Source: Erwinia pyrifoliae DSM 12163 (GTDB taxonomy: Bacteria; Pseudomonadota; Gammaproteobacteria; Enterobacterales; Enterobacteriaceae). Taken from it: DNA of 64,000 nucleotides. Below are positions 53,240 to 64,000 of the stretch, piece after piece. Position 1 is the first letter of the stretch. Each line of letters starts with the position of its first letter. The position numbers and the translations under genes were made by a program. Location: the NCBI RefSeq assembly GCF_000026985.1, contig NC_017390.1, forward strand, positions 1,516,701 through 1,580,700, read 5' to 3'. The notes under the pieces were generated by a model. The model saw nothing but the letters and a program-made list of their open reading frames with translations. It searched no databases and was not told the DNA's origin.

Positions 53240-54145
53240 TCAGTGATGGTCGTTGAAAAGATAATCGAAGCTTCTGCCATAGTACTGACTGTCACGGGTG
53301 TAAGTGGTGCTGGGATCTGTATTAACCCGGACATCGAACGAGCCGAAGGAGTCATCGTTTAGCGCGTGACTCACCAGATCGGAGGAATGAAGGGCAGGTA
53401 ATCCCTGTTCCCGCAGTTTTTTCTGCAACTTATCACTGCTCAGTACTTTAACATCACGTAATAAGGCCATATCACTGCGGCTGGCCGTATCAGACACATC
53501 CCAGGTTTCATTACGGTATTGACCCATCAGGTCGGTCAGCGCCATGTGCGTCCCCCTGCTTGCGTCATGCAACACCGTCTGGTCAAGGGTGCTGGCGCTG
53601 GGATGCTGGGGCCAGGCATCGACCACTACCGTATTGCGTTCCCCGTAATGCGAGTCGCGGTGATCGCCGAGCATGACAAATTCGTGACTGTTATCTTCCG
53701 GCAGGCGAATACGCATGCGGCAAATTGGCCGATCGACGCCTTTGCTTTTCAGCGCCGCCGCTGCGACTGACGCATGGACTGAACAGTTACCCCCCTGGAA
53801 TTTTTGTGCACGCTTCAGGTGATTGGTTATCCCACCTCCCGAGTATTTTTCGTAGCCGAGGTGCATCCTCGCCCAACTCTCTCCTGATGTGGCGCGAATA
53901 GAGTGTTGCTGGTTGCCTGCACCATGTGGCAGCACATTTTTCACCACGCGATTAGCCCAGCTGGCATCGGCAAGCGCAGACATGGTTCCTGAACTCACCA
54001 CAACTTCACGATGCTGATAGCCTGACAGTCCTAATGAACTTGCGTTGTGCGTTTCGTGAACTTTGCTGTCGGTTTCATAATTTTCAACAATGGCATTGTA
54101 AGAGGCGGAGGATGAGCTTCCTCCGAATATGCGGAAATTTGGCAT
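53240..54145 (-). CDS. Putative type III effector, HopX/AvrPphE/XopE-like
   Basis: A 301-residue protein with a serine-rich, polar N-terminus (MPNFRIFGGSSSSASYNAIV) of the kind that directs type III secretion, and no Sec signal. A transglutaminase-like catalytic set is recognisable: Cys121 in FQGGNCSVHAS, His154 in NSHEFVMLGD and Asp176 in VVVDAWPQ. This combination is characteristic of the HopX (AvrPphE)/XopE effectors, which include Eop3 of Erwinia amylovora. It is shorter than many HopX proteins (around 380). The gene lies 113 bases after a chaperone gene and under a HrpL-type promoter. The RBS is GGGAG. Base composition looks lower in G+C than the neighbouring mdt genes. Host target is unknown. 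Confidence 0.78.
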   Translation of the reverse strand: MPNFRIFGGSSSSASYNAIVENYETDSKVHETHNASSLGLSGYQHREVVVSSGTMSALADASWANRVVKNVLPHGAGNQQHSIRATSGESWARMHLGYEKYSGGGITNHLKRAQKFQGGNCSVHASVAAAALKSKGVDRPICRMRIRLPEDNSHEFVMLGDHRDSHYGERNTVVVDAWPQHPSASTLDQTVLHDASRGTHMALTDLMGQYRNETWDVSDTASRSDMALLRDVKVLSSDKLQKKLREQGLPALHSSDLVSHALNDDSFGSFDVRVNTDPSTTYTRDSQYYGRSFDYLFNDHH

Positions 54146-54258
54146 GGGTTCTCCCGTTGGTGTTTAAAAATTCAAATCAATCTCATGCAACAAAATCAGG
54201 CTATACCGTCAACGGTTTTTTTTACTGCCCTGAGGGATTGTTTATTGTTGGCGGTCAG

Positions 54259-54669
54259 TTACTTGGGTTGTGTGGCGTCCCCACGGTACATTCCGTGTGC
54301 CAGATGAAAAATTTTCTGGAACAGTTTGACTGCGCTTTCTTCCTTCAGCTCGTTTAAAGGCTGGCGAGTGGAGATAACCAGCTTTTTCCTTTTGCTGTCC
54401 ATGCCGAAAATGACCGCCGGATGTGTCAGTGAAAAGCTGTTTTCCGCCAGCAGGGATTCCATTCCATCGGGAGCAAACCAGACCTCTGGCGCCGGGAATG
54501 TTGCAACGATATTGATATAACCAGGCTGCGTACCGATCAAATGCATACTTAAATCATGGTCGAAAGTCAGGCGATAGACGTCATCATCCTGGTGTGCGGG
54601 CGGGGATGTTGCCGGCTGATATACCTTTGTGATGGATCGACAAAGAGAGTGAAACTCTTTATTGCGCAT
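54259..54669 (-). CDS. Type III secretion chaperone, CesT-like
   Basis: A 136-residue small protein with the alpha-beta layout of class I type III chaperones: an N-terminal helix (FHSLCRSITKVY), beta-rich middle (LSMHLIGTQPGYINIVATFP) and a long C-terminal helix (ESAVKLFQKIFHLAHGMY). It sits directly upstream of the effector-like gene and 29 bases after a HrpL box, so it probably binds and delivers that effector. The family call rests on size, layout and context rather than strong sequence identity. Confidence 0.68.
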   Translation of the reverse strand: MRNKEFHSLCRSITKVYQPATSPPAHQDDDVYRLTFDHDLSMHLIGTQPGYINIVATFPAPEVWFAPDGMESLLAENSFSLTHPAVIFGMDSKRKKLVISTRQPLNELKEESAVKLFQKIFHLAHGMYRGDATQPK

Positions 54670-54697
54670 AGAAAACCTTTAGTTGTCTTAAAAACGC

Positions 54698-54725
54698 TAA
54701 GTGGAAAAATGTCAACAAAGGTTCC
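54698..54725 (-). promoter_or_regulatory. HrpL-dependent promoter (hrp box)
   Basis: On the minus strand GGAACC (54725-54720) is followed after exactly 15 bases by CCACTTA (54704-54698). This agrees with the HrpL consensus GGAACC-N15/16-CCACNNA. It stands about 29 bases upstream of the chaperone ATG, placing the transcription start just before the gene. Confidence 0.85.
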
Positions 54726-54974
54726 ATTTATTCACCAATCGGGAATGCAGTCGTTGCGGCGACAGGTCGCTGTTGTGTTGCATCGATGGTAAAGGGATGT
54801 CCGGTCAGGTACGGCGGAAAAAGAAATGACCCGCACGGGGGAGCCGTGTGGGCCTAAGATGTGACGAGGATCGTTCATCCTGCATGCCTTTACAGACATG
54901 ATTCAGAACAGATGATTATGCTATTTGGATTTAATTGTTAGGAGCCTGTGCATCTTGGCAGGAAACTGAGCGTA

Positions 54975-55304
54975 TTACTGTGATCGCATTCTAAAATTAA
55001 TCACCTGACGAAACTTTTTTTGTAAATTCCGTTGCCTGGGGCGGCACAAATAACCTTCGGTATAGCCACGATGCGCCAGTCCTGCCAGCGTGGTCAGCAG
55101 ATTGGCGTTAAACGGCTTCCCTGATGCGGCATCATCGTTGCGGCCGAGAAAGCCGTTCCGGTTTAACCATAATGTCTCAGTCTTGATATCAGGTCCGAAA
55201 TAGTGATGAGGGACAGAGGCTACAGCGAAATGCGGTATCAGCCGTGAATGACTCGCCAGGTGAGCGCATGGCCCGTGCTGGGCGCAGATGGTAAAGCGGG
55301 GCTG
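54975..55304 (-). pseudogene. Possible truncated ORF without start codon
   Basis: A 109-codon open frame with no early ATG, ending at TAA. Its middle reads like coding sequence (HHYFGPDIKTETLWLNRNG, then NANLLTTLAGLAHRGYTEG), but the ends do not. I cannot assign it to a family. It could be the 3' part of a gene left behind by deletion beside the effector unit, or chance. Confidence 0.3.
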
Positions 55305-55319
55305 TCAGGAAACGCTGAT

Positions 55320-56045
55320 CTAAATCAAGCGACAGCCATCTGCTTCCCAGCGATAGCCGATGCCGTACACCGCACGTATAAACGGCTGCTCGGCATCCAG
55401 TGACTCCAGTTTACGGCGCAGGTTTTTGATATGGCTGTCAATGGTGCGGTCGGTCACCACCCGATAGTCATCATATAAATGATTGAGCAGATGTTCGCGC
55501 GAAAACACTTTGCCCGGCTGCTGCGCCAGCGTTTTCAGCAGGCGAAATTCGGCCGGGGTGAGATCGAGCGGTTTATCATCCCAGCTGGCCTGAAAGCGTT
55601 TTTCATCGATCAGCAGCGGTGAAATATTGAGCGCCTCGTCCGTTTCGCGCCGGCAGCGCCTGAGGATGGTTTTGACGCGTGCCACCATTTCACGCGGGCT
55701 GAAGGGTTTACAGATATAGTCGTCTGCGCCGATCTCCAACCCGAGCAGGCGGTCGATCTCTTCGATTTTTGCAGTCACCATCACTACCGGCAACTCGGAA
55801 AAACGGCGCAGCTCGCGGCATACCGACAGCCCATTCATTCCTGGCAGCATCAGGTCCAGCAGCACCAGGTCGGGCGTATGGTGTTTCACCCAATCGACCA
55901 CTTCATCCCCGCGTAGCAGATGATGGGTGCGGTAGTGTGCAGCCTGCAAATAGTCGATCATCAGCTGACCGAGTTTCGGCTCGTCTTCGACGATCAAAAT
56001 CAGCGGAGTGGCAGGGACCTGGTTCATTTCATCAGCCCGGTTCAA
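55320..56045 (-). CDS. baeR: Envelope stress response regulator BaeR
   Basis: A 241-residue OmpR-type response regulator. The receiver has acidic residues in [11 protein letters not shown] and the phosphorylated aspartate in [13 protein letters not shown]; the C-terminal winged helix carries [20 protein letters not shown] and [17 protein letters not shown]. It activates mdtABC and other envelope genes in response to BaeS. Its ATG overlaps the baeS stop by four bases. E. coli BaeR is 240 residues. Confidence 0.95.
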   Translation of the reverse strand: MNRADEMNQVPATPLILIVEDEPKLGQLMIDYLQAAHYRTHHLLRGDEVVDWVKHHTPDLVLLDLMLPGMNGLSVCRELRRFSELPVVMVTAKIEEIDRLLGLEIGADDYICKPFSPREMVARVKTILRRCRRETDEALNISPLLIDEKRFQASWDDKPLDLTPAEFRLLKTLAQQPGKVFSREHLLNHLYDDYRVVTDRTIDSHIKNLRRKLESLDAEQPFIRAVYGIGYRWEADGCRLI

Positions 56046-57427
56046 TGAGTTTTATACGGTAAGTGTATCGTAATTCTCACGCCTCCTGCAGCGGAGTGAT
56101 CGGCGGTGATAGTGCCGTCATGGGCTTCGACAATATTCTGACAGATAGCCAGCCCCAACCCGGACCCGCCGCTGGCACGGTTGCGTGAAGCGTCCGCCCG
56201 GTAGAAGCGATCAAAAATATCTGCCCGCTGCCGATCGTTGATACCCGGTGCGCTGTCATCAAAGTGCAGCACGTTGCCGTGTGAATGCCGCAGTAAGGTG
56301 ATATGCAGACTGCCGCCGGGATCGGTATAGCGCAGACTGTTTTCGAACAGGTTGGTAAACAGCTGCATCAGCCGGCCAGCGTCGCCGAACTGGGCGGCAT
56401 GCGGCGGCAGATCCAGCGTTAACGTCAGCGGGTGCTGCGCAAGACGGTGACGGAAGTTGCCCGATACCAGTTCCAGCAGCGGTACGAGGTCGGTCTGGCT
56501 TTTACGATAGGCCAGCGCGCCTTCATCGGATAACGACAGCTGATGCACATCATCCACCAGCTTGGTCAGGGTGGCGACCTCGCCCTGCAGGGAGATAATC
56601 GACTGCGGGGTCAATTCACGTACCCCATCCTGAATGGCTTCCAGCTCGCCGCGCATGATGGCCAACGGGGTGCGCAGCTCGTGGGAGATATCGGCCATAA
56701 AGGCGCGCCGCATGCTCTCGTTTTTTTCCAGCGTGCTGGCCAGGCGGTTAAAGTCCTGTGCCAGCCTGCCCAGTTCATCACGGCTGGAATCCTCAACCCG
56801 GCTGGTAAAATCCCCGGCGGCAAGATGATGGGTGCCCGCGACCAGCCGTTTAACCGGAGCCAGCAGCCCGCGAGACATCAGCCAGGTGACCAGCGCGGCA
56901 AGCAGCATTGTCAAGCCAACAATCATCCAGCTGGTGCGTTTTTGCTGCTGGTCAAAGTTGATGTCGGCACTTCGCGTCAGCCGTTCAGGGGGCGAGCCGA
57001 TCACCCAGCCCACCACCGTACCGTCGTTGCTGATAATACTCCGCCGCGAGCTTTCCGGCGGCAGCGGCATGCGCGGCCCGATCATGATTTGCGATTGCTG
57101 GTCAATAACCCAGAACGGCGTGCGCCAGCCGTGTGGCGGCAGCTGCGTACTGGCGTCCGGATTTTGCTCCATAGAATGCAGGATGTTATAAACCAGCTTG
57201 GTGTTATTACGCAGAAAGTCCCAGCTACCGTGCTGCTGGTACTCGTCACCCAGCGCATCGGCCAGCAAAATCAGCCGCTGCTCGTTGCCGCGCTTGATAT
57301 AGTCAATAAAGCCATGTTCAAAACTCAGCCGCACTCCCCAGTGCATGGTGATCAACACCAGCATACAGGTAGAAAAAATGGCGGCGAACAGCTTGGCGGT
57401 AATGCCGATACGGATTTTTGCCAACAT
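56042..57427 (-). CDS. baeS: Envelope stress sensor kinase BaeS
   Basis: A 461-residue histidine kinase with two membrane segments ([20 protein letters not shown] and [20 protein letters not shown]) around a periplasmic sensor, then HAMP, the phosphorylated histidine in [16 protein letters not shown], and ATPase motifs ending [20 protein letters not shown]. It senses envelope damage such as indole, flavonoids and metals in enterics. It follows mdtC by four bases and overlaps baeR. Confidence 0.95.
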   Translation of the reverse strand: MLAKIRIGITAKLFAAIFSTCMLVLITMHWGVRLSFEHGFIDYIKRGNEQRLILLADALGDEYQQHGSWDFLRNNTKLVYNILHSMEQNPDASTQLPPHGWRTPFWVIDQQSQIMIGPRMPLPPESSRRSIISNDGTVVGWVIGSPPERLTRSADINFDQQQKRTSWMIVGLTMLLAALVTWLMSRGLLAPVKRLVAGTHHLAAGDFTSRVEDSSRDELGRLAQDFNRLASTLEKNESMRRAFMADISHELRTPLAIMRGELEAIQDGVRELTPQSIISLQGEVATLTKLVDDVHQLSLSDEGALAYRKSQTDLVPLLELVSGNFRHRLAQHPLTLTLDLPPHAAQFGDAGRLMQLFTNLFENSLRYTDPGGSLHITLLRHSHGNVLHFDDSAPGINDRQRADIFDRFYRADASRNRASGGSGLGLAICQNIVEAHDGTITADHSAAGGVRITIHLPYKTH

Positions 57428-57431
57428 GCTA

Positions 57432-60400
57432 TCAGCTTTCCTCTTGCACCGGCTGCAGCCGGGGTTTGCGCCGCAGTTTATCCATATACAAATAGATTAC
57501 CGGCGTGGTGAACAGCGTCAATAGCTGGCTCACTACCAGCCCCCCAACAAGGGTGATACCCAGCGGCTGGCGCAATTCCGCGCCGTCGCCGCTGCTTAGC
57601 ACCAGCGGCAGTGCGCCGAGCATCGCCGCCAGCGTGGTCATGATGATCGGACGGAAACGCAGCAGGCTGGCCTGAAATATCGCCTCGCGCGCCGACATCC
57701 CGCCCTGGCGCTGAGCCTGCAGGGCGAAGTCGACCATCATAATGGCATTCTTCTTGACGATGCCAATCAGCAGCAGAATGCCGATCAGCGCAATCAGGCT
57801 GAAGGGCGCGTTAAACAGCTTCAGCGCCAGCAGCGCGCCCATGCCCGCCGAAGGCAGGGTGGAGAGGATGGTTAACGGATGAACATAGCTTTCATACAAC
57901 ATACCCAGCACGATATACACCGTGGCAATCGCCGCGAGGATCAGCCACAGCTGGCTGCTCTGCGTCTGCTCAAAGACGGCCGCCGTGCCGGAAAAACTGC
58001 CGCGCACGCTGGCAGGCACGCCGAGCGCGGTCACGCTGCGGTCAATGGCGGCAGCGGCCTGTGACAGTGAAACGCCTTCCGGCAGGTTAAACGACAGGGT
58101 CGAGGCGGCCGACAATCCTTCGTGTTCGACCGAAAGCGGCGCATTAGCCGGCTGCCAGCTGGCAAAGGATGACAGCGGGATCGGCAGGCCCTGGCGGTTA
58201 ATCACATACATCTGGTTCAGCGCATTGATATCCTGTGCGTAACGCGCATCGACCCCCATCACCACCTTGTACTGGTTGAGCGGCTGATAAATGGTGGAAA
58301 TCTGGCGCTGACCAAAGGCGTTGTTGAGCAGGCCGTTGACGTCGGCAACGTTAATGCCCAGCCGCGCCATACTGGTACGGTCATAGGTCAGGGCCATTTC
58401 GGCTCCTTTATCCTGCTGATCAGAGTTCACGTCCACCAGTTCAGGCAGGGCAGCAAAAGCACGGCGTATCCTGGGTTCCCACTGGCGCAGATCGTCGAGG
58501 CTGTCGGACAGCAGCGAGTACTGATATCCGGCATTAGACTGACGCGCCCCGATCCGCAGATCCTGTACGGCCCTCAGCCAGAGGCTGGCTCCCGCTTCTT
58601 TCGCCAGCTTGCTGCGCAGGCGGGCAATCACCTGCTGAGCATTATCGCTGCGTGTGGATAACGGTTTTAGCACAATAAACATGGCCCCGCTATTGGCTTC
58701 CCAGCCACCGGTAAAGCCCACCACGCTTTCCACTGCCGGATCGGCATGAACGATGCGCATAAAGTGTTCCACCTTGCCGCGCATCGCCTGGAATGAAATG
58801 CTCTGGTCGGCCTGAATAAAGCCCATCAGCCGCCCGGTGTCCTGTTCCGGCATAAAGGTTTTTGGTATGGAAACGAACAGGTACATCGTCAGGCCGAGGG
58901 TGGCGACAAACACCAGAAGCGCCCAGCGCGCATGGTCGAGTACCCCGTGCAGCGCACGGCCGTAGCCCTGCTGAATGGCCACCAGCATCCGGCCGAAGCC
59001 ACGCAGGCGTGGCTGCTGGCGCGGTGCCGTGCTGCGTAACAGCCGGGCGCACATCATTGGCGTCAGCGTCAGTGATATCACCAGTGAGATGGCAATCGAC
59101 ACCGACAGCGTGATAGCAAATTCCTTGAAGAAGCGGCCGATTATCCCACCAAGCATCAGCATCGGAATAAACACGGCGACCAGCGAGACGCTCATTGCTA
59201 CCACGGTGAAGCCCACTTCACGCACCCCCAGCAGCGCGGCCTGCAAAGGTTTGAGACCCGCTTCAACGTGGCGCGAGATATTCTCCAGCACCACGATGGC
59301 GTCATCAACCACAAATCCGGTGGCCACGGTCAGCGCCATCAGCGACAGATTATTCAGGCTGAAGCCACACAGGTACATGGCGGCAAAGGTGCCGATCAGC
59401 GAAACCGGCACCGCAATGGCCGGGATCAGCGTGGCGCGGCCGGATCGCAGAAAGGCAAACACCACCAGGACAACCAGCCCGACGGAAACGGCCAGCGACT
59501 GTTCTACCTCATGCAGTGAAGCGCGGATGGTTGGAGAGCTATCCTGGGCGATCTCAAGTTGAATGGCGGCAGGGATGCTTTTACGCAGTTGTGGCACTTC
59601 ACTGCGTATGCGGTCAATGGTCGCGATGACATTGGCCCGTGGTGACTTGCGGATAACTACCAGCACCGCCGGACGTGCATTGGACATCCCGGCGGTGCGC
59701 ACATTCTCCACCGAATCAGTGACGGTGGCGACATCTTGCAATCGTACCGCCGCACCGTGGTGATAATGGATCACCAACGGCCGGTATTCGGCGGCGGTAT
59801 GCAGCTCATCATTGGTTTTCAGCCACCAGCGCTGTTGATGATCCTCAATGGCTCCCTGGGGCTTACGCACGTTGGCATTGGCGATGGTGGTACGCACCGC
59901 ATCCAGCGAGACGCCCTGATTAAACAGCGCCTGGGGATTGAGGTCGACGCGCACCGCCGGCAGCGAACTGCCGCCGACAGTGACATCGCCGACGCCGTCG
60001 ATTTGCGCCAGTCGTTGCGCCAGCTGCGTGGAAGCATAGTCATAAAGCTGTCCCGGCGAATGATCATCCGAGGTGAGCGTCAGGATCATGATCGGCGCAT
60101 CGGACGGATTGACCTTACGATAGCTCGGGCGGCGCGGCATGCCGCTGGGCAACAGGCTTTGCGCGGCGTTAATCGCGCCCTGCACATCGCGCGCCGCGCC
60201 ATTAATATCGCGATCGAAGTCGAACAACAGCACCACCTGGGTACTGCCGAGCGAGCTGCTGGAGGTCATTTCGCTGACGCCGGCAATTCGCCCCAGCACC
60301 CGCTCCAACGGCGTGGCGACCGAGGAGGCCATAGTTTCCGGCGAAGCGCCGGGCAGTGAGGCGGTGACCACAATCACCGGGAAGTCCATCTGCGGCAGCG

Positions 60401-60506
60401 GTGCGACCGGCAGCATGCGCAAGCCAAGAAACCCGGCCAGCACCAGCGCCAGCGCCAGCAGACAGGTGGCAACCGGGCGATGAATAAACAGCGAGAAGAA
60501 TTTCAC
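57432..60506 (-). CDS. mdtC: RND multidrug efflux pump subunit MdtC
   Basis: A 1024-residue RND transporter (E. coli MdtC 1025) with twelve membrane segments and two large periplasmic loops. The start is [20 protein letters not shown], and the proton-relay segment around [19 protein letters not shown] is present. With MdtB and MdtA it forms a heteromultimeric pump exporting bile salts, novobiocin and similar compounds through TolC. Its start overlaps the mdtB stop by four bases. Confidence 0.96.
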   Translation of the reverse strand: MKFFSLFIHRPVATCLLALALVLAGFLGLRMLPVAPLPQMDFPVIVVTASLPGASPETMASSVATPLERVLGRIAGVSEMTSSSSLGSTQVVLLFDFDRDINGAARDVQGAINAAQSLLPSGMPRRPSYRKVNPSDAPIMILTLTSDDHSPGQLYDYASTQLAQRLAQIDGVGDVTVGGSSLPAVRVDLNPQALFNQGVSLDAVRTTIANANVRKPQGAIEDHQQRWWLKTNDELHTAAEYRPLVIHYHHGAAVRLQDVATVTDSVENVRTAGMSNARPAVLVVIRKSPRANVIATIDRIRSEVPQLRKSIPAAIQLEIAQDSSPTIRASLHEVEQSLAVSVGLVVLVVFAFLRSGRATLIPAIAVPVSLIGTFAAMYLCGFSLNNLSLMALTVATGFVVDDAIVVLENISRHVEAGLKPLQAALLGVREVGFTVVAMSVSLVAVFIPMLMLGGIIGRFFKEFAITLSVSIAISLVISLTLTPMMCARLLRSTAPRQQPRLRGFGRMLVAIQQGYGRALHGVLDHARWALLVFVATLGLTMYLFVSIPKTFMPEQDTGRLMGFIQADQSISFQAMRGKVEHFMRIVHADPAVESVVGFTGGWEANSGAMFIVLKPLSTRSDNAQQVIARLRSKLAKEAGASLWLRAVQDLRIGARQSNAGYQYSLLSDSLDDLRQWEPRIRRAFAALPELVDVNSDQQDKGAEMALTYDRTSMARLGINVADVNGLLNNAFGQRQISTIYQPLNQYKVVMGVDARYAQDINALNQMYVINRQGLPIPLSSFASWQPANAPLSVEHEGLSAASTLSFNLPEGVSLSQAAAAIDRSVTALGVPASVRGSFSGTAAVFEQTQSSQLWLILAAIATVYIVLGMLYESYVHPLTILSTLPSAGMGALLALKLFNAPFSLIALIGILLLIGIVKKNAIMMVDFALQAQRQGGMSAREAIFQASLLRFRPIIMTTLAAMLGALPLVLSSGDGAELRQPLGITLVGGLVVSQLLTLFTTPVIYLYMDKLRRKPRLQPVQEES

Positions 60507-63500
60507 TCTGCCCCCCGTGCCGGCAGACGACGGCGGGCAGCCCGCGCCAGGCGATCGAACAGCAGGTAAATCACCGGCGTGGTGAACAGCGTCAGCACCT
60601 GGCTGACCACCAGCCCGCCGACCATGGCGGTGCCGAGCGGACGCCGGAGTTCGGCACCCACTCCGTGACTCAGCATCAACGGCAGCGCGCCAAACAGCGC
60701 GGCAAGCGTGGTCATCAGGATGGGGCGGAAGCGCAGCAGGCAGGCCTGGTAAATGGCTTCATATGGCGTCATTCCGTGGTCACGCTCAGCTGCCAGCGCA
60801 AAGTCGATCATCATGATGGCATTCTTCTTCACTATGCCGATAAGCAGAATAATACCGATGACGGCGATCACATCCAGCTCGCTACCGGCGATCATCAGCG
60901 CCAGCAGCGCACCTGCACCGGCGGTAGGCAGGGTAGAAAGGATGGTCACCGGGTGGATAAGGCTCTCATACAGTACGCCGAGCACAATATACATCGCCAC
61001 AATGGCGGCGACGATCAGCCATACGGTGTTGGAAAGCGCCGTCTTGAAGGCCAGCGTGCTGCCCTGGAACCGGGTGATGATATCTGCTGGCATCGCCAGA
61101 TCCTGCTGCGCCAGGCTAATGGCATCCACCGCCTGTTCCAGCGAAGCGTTGTCGCTGACGTTGAACGAAAAGGTGGTGGACGGAAACTGGTCGAGGTGAT
61201 TAATGCTCAGTGCACCATAACGCTGTTCAACGCTGGCAATGGCGCTAAAGGGAACGCTGCCGCCGTCGCTGCTTTTCAGCCGTACGCTCTGCAATGCCGC
61301 CAGCCCCGGCGTGGCCGCCGTGTCGTGTTCCAGCACCACGCGATACTGGCTTGCCTGAGTAAAAATGGTGGATACCAGCCGCTGGCCAAAGGCGTTATAC
61401 AGCGCATTGTCCACATCGGCCAGCGAAATGCCGAGGCGGCTGGCGCTGTCACGGTCAACGCGAATGTAAGCTTCCAGCCCCCGATCCTGCCAGTCGCTGC
61501 TCACGTCCCGCAGTTCAGGCAAACCCTGCAGCGCCGCCAGCAGTTCAGGTACCCACAGGCTAAGCGCGTCGAGCGAGCCGGCCTGTAAGGTGAACTGGTA
61601 CTGGGTGCGGCTGGCCTGGGTATCAATGGTCAAATCCTGCACCGGCTGCAGATAGAGCTGGATGCCGGGCAGCCGTGCAACCTGCTGTTGCAGGCGAGCC
61701 ATCACTTCAGTGATATGGTCGGTGCGCTCATCCAGTGGTTTCAGGTTAATTTGCAGCCGTCCGCTGTTGATCGCCTGGTTGTTGCCGTCAACGCCGACAA
61801 ACGAGGTCAGACTTTGTACCGCCGGGTCTTTCATGATAACCGAGGCCACCGCCTGCTGGCGCTGTGCCATATTGGCATAGGAGACCGATTGTGGCGCCTG
61901 CACCGTACCCTGGATGATGCCGTTATCCTGCAGGGGGAAAAACCCCTTCGGGATGGTGACCCACAGCAGTACGGTGATGGCCAGGGTGGCAAGCGCCACG
62001 CCGAGCGTCAGCCAGGGGTGGTTAAGCACGCGTTGTAGCAGGCGGCCATAACGGGCAATGACGCGGTCAAACAGCGCTTCGCTGGCGCGCGCGAAGCGGT
62101 TCTGCTGGCGCACTGACCCGGTGTTTAACATTCGGGCGCACATCATCGGCGTCAGCGTCAGTGAGACAAACGCCGAAATCAGGATCGCCACGGCCAGAGT
62201 GACAGCAAATTCGCGGAACAGGCGGCCGACGATATCGCCCATAAATAGCAGCGGAATAAGCACCGCAATCAGCGAGAAAGTCAGTGAAATAATGGTAAAG
62301 CCGATTTCGCCCGCTCCCTTCAGCGCCGCCGCCAACGGTTTCTCGCCCTTTTCGCGATGGCGTGAGATATTTTCCACCACCACAATGGCGTCATCGACCA
62401 CGAAGCCGGTGGCGATGGTCAACGCCATTAGCGTCAGATTGTTGACCGAGAAACCGAGGAAATACATCGCCGCAAACGTGCCAATAAGCGACAGCGGTAC
62501 CGCCACCGCCGGAATCAGCGTGGCCGCCGCGTTACGCAGAAAGAGGTAGATAATCATCACCACCAGCGCCAGCGCCAGCAGCAGCTCGAACTGTACATCA
62601 CGCACCGAGGCGCGGATATGGGTGGAGCGGTCGCTCAGCAGCTTAACCTCGACCGATTTCGGCAGCGAGGCGGTTAGCGACGGCAGCAGGCGACGGATAT
62701 TATCGGCGGTAGCAATGATATTGGCTCCCGGCTGGCGCTGTACGTTCAGCACGATGGCCGGCTGGCGGTTGGCCCAGGCACCCAGCCAGCTGTTTTCCGC
62801 TCCCTGTTCTACCGTTGCCACGTCGCCGAGGCGCACCGGCGATCCGTTTTGATAGCTGATGATTAGCTGGCGATAGCCTTCAGCGGTTTTGATCTGATCG
62901 TTGGCGGACAGGGTAATTGAGCGTTCCGGGCCATCGAGGCTGCCTTTTGCCGAATTCACGTTGGCACTGCCGATCGCGCTGCGCACCGTTTCGCTGGTGA
63001 TGCCGAGCGCGGCCAGCGCCTGCGCGTTCAGTTTCACCCGTACCGCCGGGCGTTGCCCGCCGGAAAGCGTCACCAGGCCTACGCCGGTAACCTGAGATAG
63101 CTTCTGCGCCACGCGGGTTTCCACCATATCGGCCACCTGGGTCATGGGCATGCTGGTGGTGGTGACGGCCAGCGTCATCATCGGCGGGTCGGCGGGATTG
63201 ACCTTGCTGTAAACCGGTAGATTGGGCAGGTCGCCCGGCAGCAGGTTAGTGGCGGCGTTGATCGCCGCCTGTACTTCCTGTTCGGCAACATCCAGCGCCA
63301 GGCTTAGCTGGAATTGCAGGTTGACCACCGAGGCACCGCCGGAGCTTTGCGAGGACATCTGCTTCAGGCCGGACATCTGCCCGAACTGGCGCTCCAGCGG
63401 GGCGGTGACCGCCGAGGTCACCACGTCCGGGCTGGCACCCGGGTACAGAGTGACCACCTGGATGGTGGGATAATCCACTTCCGGCAGGGCGGAAACCGGC

Positions 63501-63622
63501 AGGGCGCGATAGCCCATGATGCCGGCGAGTAACATGGCGATCATCAGCAGCGTGGTGGCGACCGGCCGCAGAATAAACTGACGTGACGGACCGCCGCCGG
63601 GCGATGGGGGCATAACCTGCAT
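60503..63622 (-). CDS. mdtB: RND multidrug efflux pump subunit MdtB
   Basis: A 1039-residue RND transporter (E. coli MdtB 1040) starting [20 protein letters not shown]. It shows the expected motifs [20 protein letters not shown] and [19 protein letters not shown]. Its ATG shares one base with the mdtA stop (TGATG), so the mdtABC genes are translationally linked. Confidence 0.96.
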   Translation of the reverse strand: MQVMPPSPGGGPSRQFILRPVATTLLMIAMLLAGIMGYRALPVSALPEVDYPTIQVVTLYPGASPDVVTSAVTAPLERQFGQMSGLKQMSSQSSGGASVVNLQFQLSLALDVAEQEVQAAINAATNLLPGDLPNLPVYSKVNPADPPMMTLAVTTTSMPMTQVADMVETRVAQKLSQVTGVGLVTLSGGQRPAVRVKLNAQALAALGITSETVRSAIGSANVNSAKGSLDGPERSITLSANDQIKTAEGYRQLIISYQNGSPVRLGDVATVEQGAENSWLGAWANRQPAIVLNVQRQPGANIIATADNIRRLLPSLTASLPKSVEVKLLSDRSTHIRASVRDVQFELLLALALVVMIIYLFLRNAAATLIPAVAVPLSLIGTFAAMYFLGFSVNNLTLMALTIATGFVVDDAIVVVENISRHREKGEKPLAAALKGAGEIGFTIISLTFSLIAVLIPLLFMGDIVGRLFREFAVTLAVAILISAFVSLTLTPMMCARMLNTGSVRQQNRFARASEALFDRVIARYGRLLQRVLNHPWLTLGVALATLAITVLLWVTIPKGFFPLQDNGIIQGTVQAPQSVSYANMAQRQQAVASVIMKDPAVQSLTSFVGVDGNNQAINSGRLQINLKPLDERTDHITEVMARLQQQVARLPGIQLYLQPVQDLTIDTQASRTQYQFTLQAGSLDALSLWVPELLAALQGLPELRDVSSDWQDRGLEAYIRVDRDSASRLGISLADVDNALYNAFGQRLVSTIFTQASQYRVVLEHDTAATPGLAALQSVRLKSSDGGSVPFSAIASVEQRYGALSINHLDQFPSTTFSFNVSDNASLEQAVDAISLAQQDLAMPADIITRFQGSTLAFKTALSNTVWLIVAAIVAMYIVLGVLYESLIHPVTILSTLPTAGAGALLALMIAGSELDVIAVIGIILLIGIVKKNAIMMIDFALAAERDHGMTPYEAIYQACLLRFRPILMTTLAALFGALPLMLSHGVGAELRRPLGTAMVGGLVVSQVLTLFTTPVIYLLFDRLARAARRRLPARGAE

Positions 63623-64000
63623 CAGTGGCTGGCTCCCGTGGCGGGCAGGGCGGTTTTGCCGGCGGGCGGCGTGGCCTGGGGGGGCACCACTTCTATCTGT
63701 GCGCCATCGGTCAGGCGATCCATGCCGTCGGTCACCACTTTCTCGCCGGCTTCCAGCCCGTCGCCGATCACCACTTTCTCGCTATCCTGCAGGCCGGGCG
63801 AAACGGTTTTTTTGCTGACCTGATTGTCGCTGTTAATCACCCAGACAAAATGACCCTCGTTGCTCATCTGCAATGCGGCTGTCGGGATGACAATGGCTTC
63901 TTGCAGCGTGCCGATCTTCAGGCGTGCGTTGACAAACTGGTTAGGGAACAGGCGGTCGTCCCGATTATCAAAGCGCGCTTTCAGCTTAACGGTGCCGGTA
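63622..64000 (-). CDS. mdtA: Multidrug efflux membrane-fusion protein MdtA (partial)
   Basis: Only the C-terminal 125 codons are in the window; the gene continues past the right edge. The visible part reads [20 protein letters not shown], then [19 protein letters not shown] and later [16 protein letters not shown], which is the beta-barrel and membrane-proximal portion of an RND adaptor. It links MdtBC to TolC. As first gene of the operon its promoter, where BaeR would bind, is outside the window. Confidence 0.95.
   Translation of the reverse strand, partial: TGTVKLKARFDNRDDRLFPNQFVNARLKIGTLQEAIVIPTAALQMSNEGHFVWVINSDNQVSKKTVSPGLQDSEKVVIGDGLEAGEKVVTDGMDRLTDGAQIEVVPPQATPPAGKTALPATGASH

Larger units (their letters stand above)
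54670..55319. other. Intergenic region with HrpL promoter and a possible gene remnant
   Basis: This 650-base gap separates the effector unit from baeR. It contains the HrpL box (54698-54725) and an open minus-strand frame without a start (54975-55304), listed separately. The 250 bases between these two show no feature I can name. Confidence 0.5.

Noticed and set aside
56543..57511. 322-codon plus-strand frame over baeS
   Set aside because: It is antisense to the sensor kinase; the composition (many Gln, His and Arg) is that of a shadow frame.
60665..61588. 307-codon plus-strand frame over mdtB
   Set aside because: It is antisense to the RND pump gene and has no protein-like features.

Overview
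This window reads as chromosomal DNA of an enterobacterium of the Erwinia/Pantoea group. The backbone follows the Escherichia coli order (proL-yejM-yejL-yejK-rplY-radD-rsuA-bcr-yejG-yejFEBA-pdeN-mepS-lpxT-efpL-yeiW-fruBKA-nfo-yeiH-yeiE-lysP ... frmA-fghA ... folE-yeiB-galS-mgl-sanA-cdd-yohKJ-metG-apbC ... thiMD-yegS ... baeRS-mdtCBA). Differences from E. coli include a maeA gene between sanA and cdd, a secreted AroQ-type chorismate mutase, a small iron-type ABC transporter, and a HrpL-type promoter in front of a type III chaperone and effector. The last point suggests a plant-associated, Hrp-type Erwinia. Species cannot be fixed from the sequence alone.

Layout. 1-1980: an AT-rich two-gene module (HipA-like kinase plus DUF3037 protein) at the 3' side of tRNA-Pro(GGG), probably an island edge. 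1979-12057: tRNA-Pro, LPS/envelope regulator yejM, yejL, nucleoid protein yejK, ribosomal protein L25, helicase radD, rsuA, drug exporter bcr, yejG. 10474-15996: the yejABEF peptide/microcin C importer, with yejB broken by a one-base homopolymer change. 16084-20906: c-di-GMP phosphodiesterase pdeN, murein endopeptidase mepS, lipid A modifier lpxT, EF-P-like efpL, yeiW. 21129-25007: the fructose PTS operon fruBKA with two Cra operators. 25097-31730: nfo, yeiH/yeiE divergent pair, lysP, and a Fur-box-preceded FecCD permease plus ATPase. 31778-34728: the glutathione-dependent formaldehyde detoxification pair and a LysR regulator. 35171-37096: folE, yeiB. 37251-39582: a decayed galS-mgl galactose transport locus, with galS fused to mglA by deletion of mglB. 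39618-47820: sanA, maeA, cdd, yohKJ, metG, apbC.

47859-54669 is more accessory: two small conserved-looking or unknown ORFs, a GNAT acetyltransferase with a TTG start, the secreted chorismate mutase, a TPP riboswitch controlling thiMD, yegS, and then the effector-chaperone pair. From 55320 to the right edge runs the envelope-stress operon mdtABC-baeSR (mdtA truncated by the window edge, mdtD absent).

The most interesting item is the 53240-54725 unit: a well-matched HrpL box (GGAACC-N15-CCACTTA), a CesT-like chaperone, and a 301-residue protein with a plausible Cys121-His154-Asp176 triad like the HopX/AvrPphE/XopE effectors. Other points of note are the stepwise decay of the mgl operon, the yejB frameshift, the kinase/DUF3037 module beside the tRNA, and a hairpin that can mask the thiM ribosome binding site downstream of the riboswitch.
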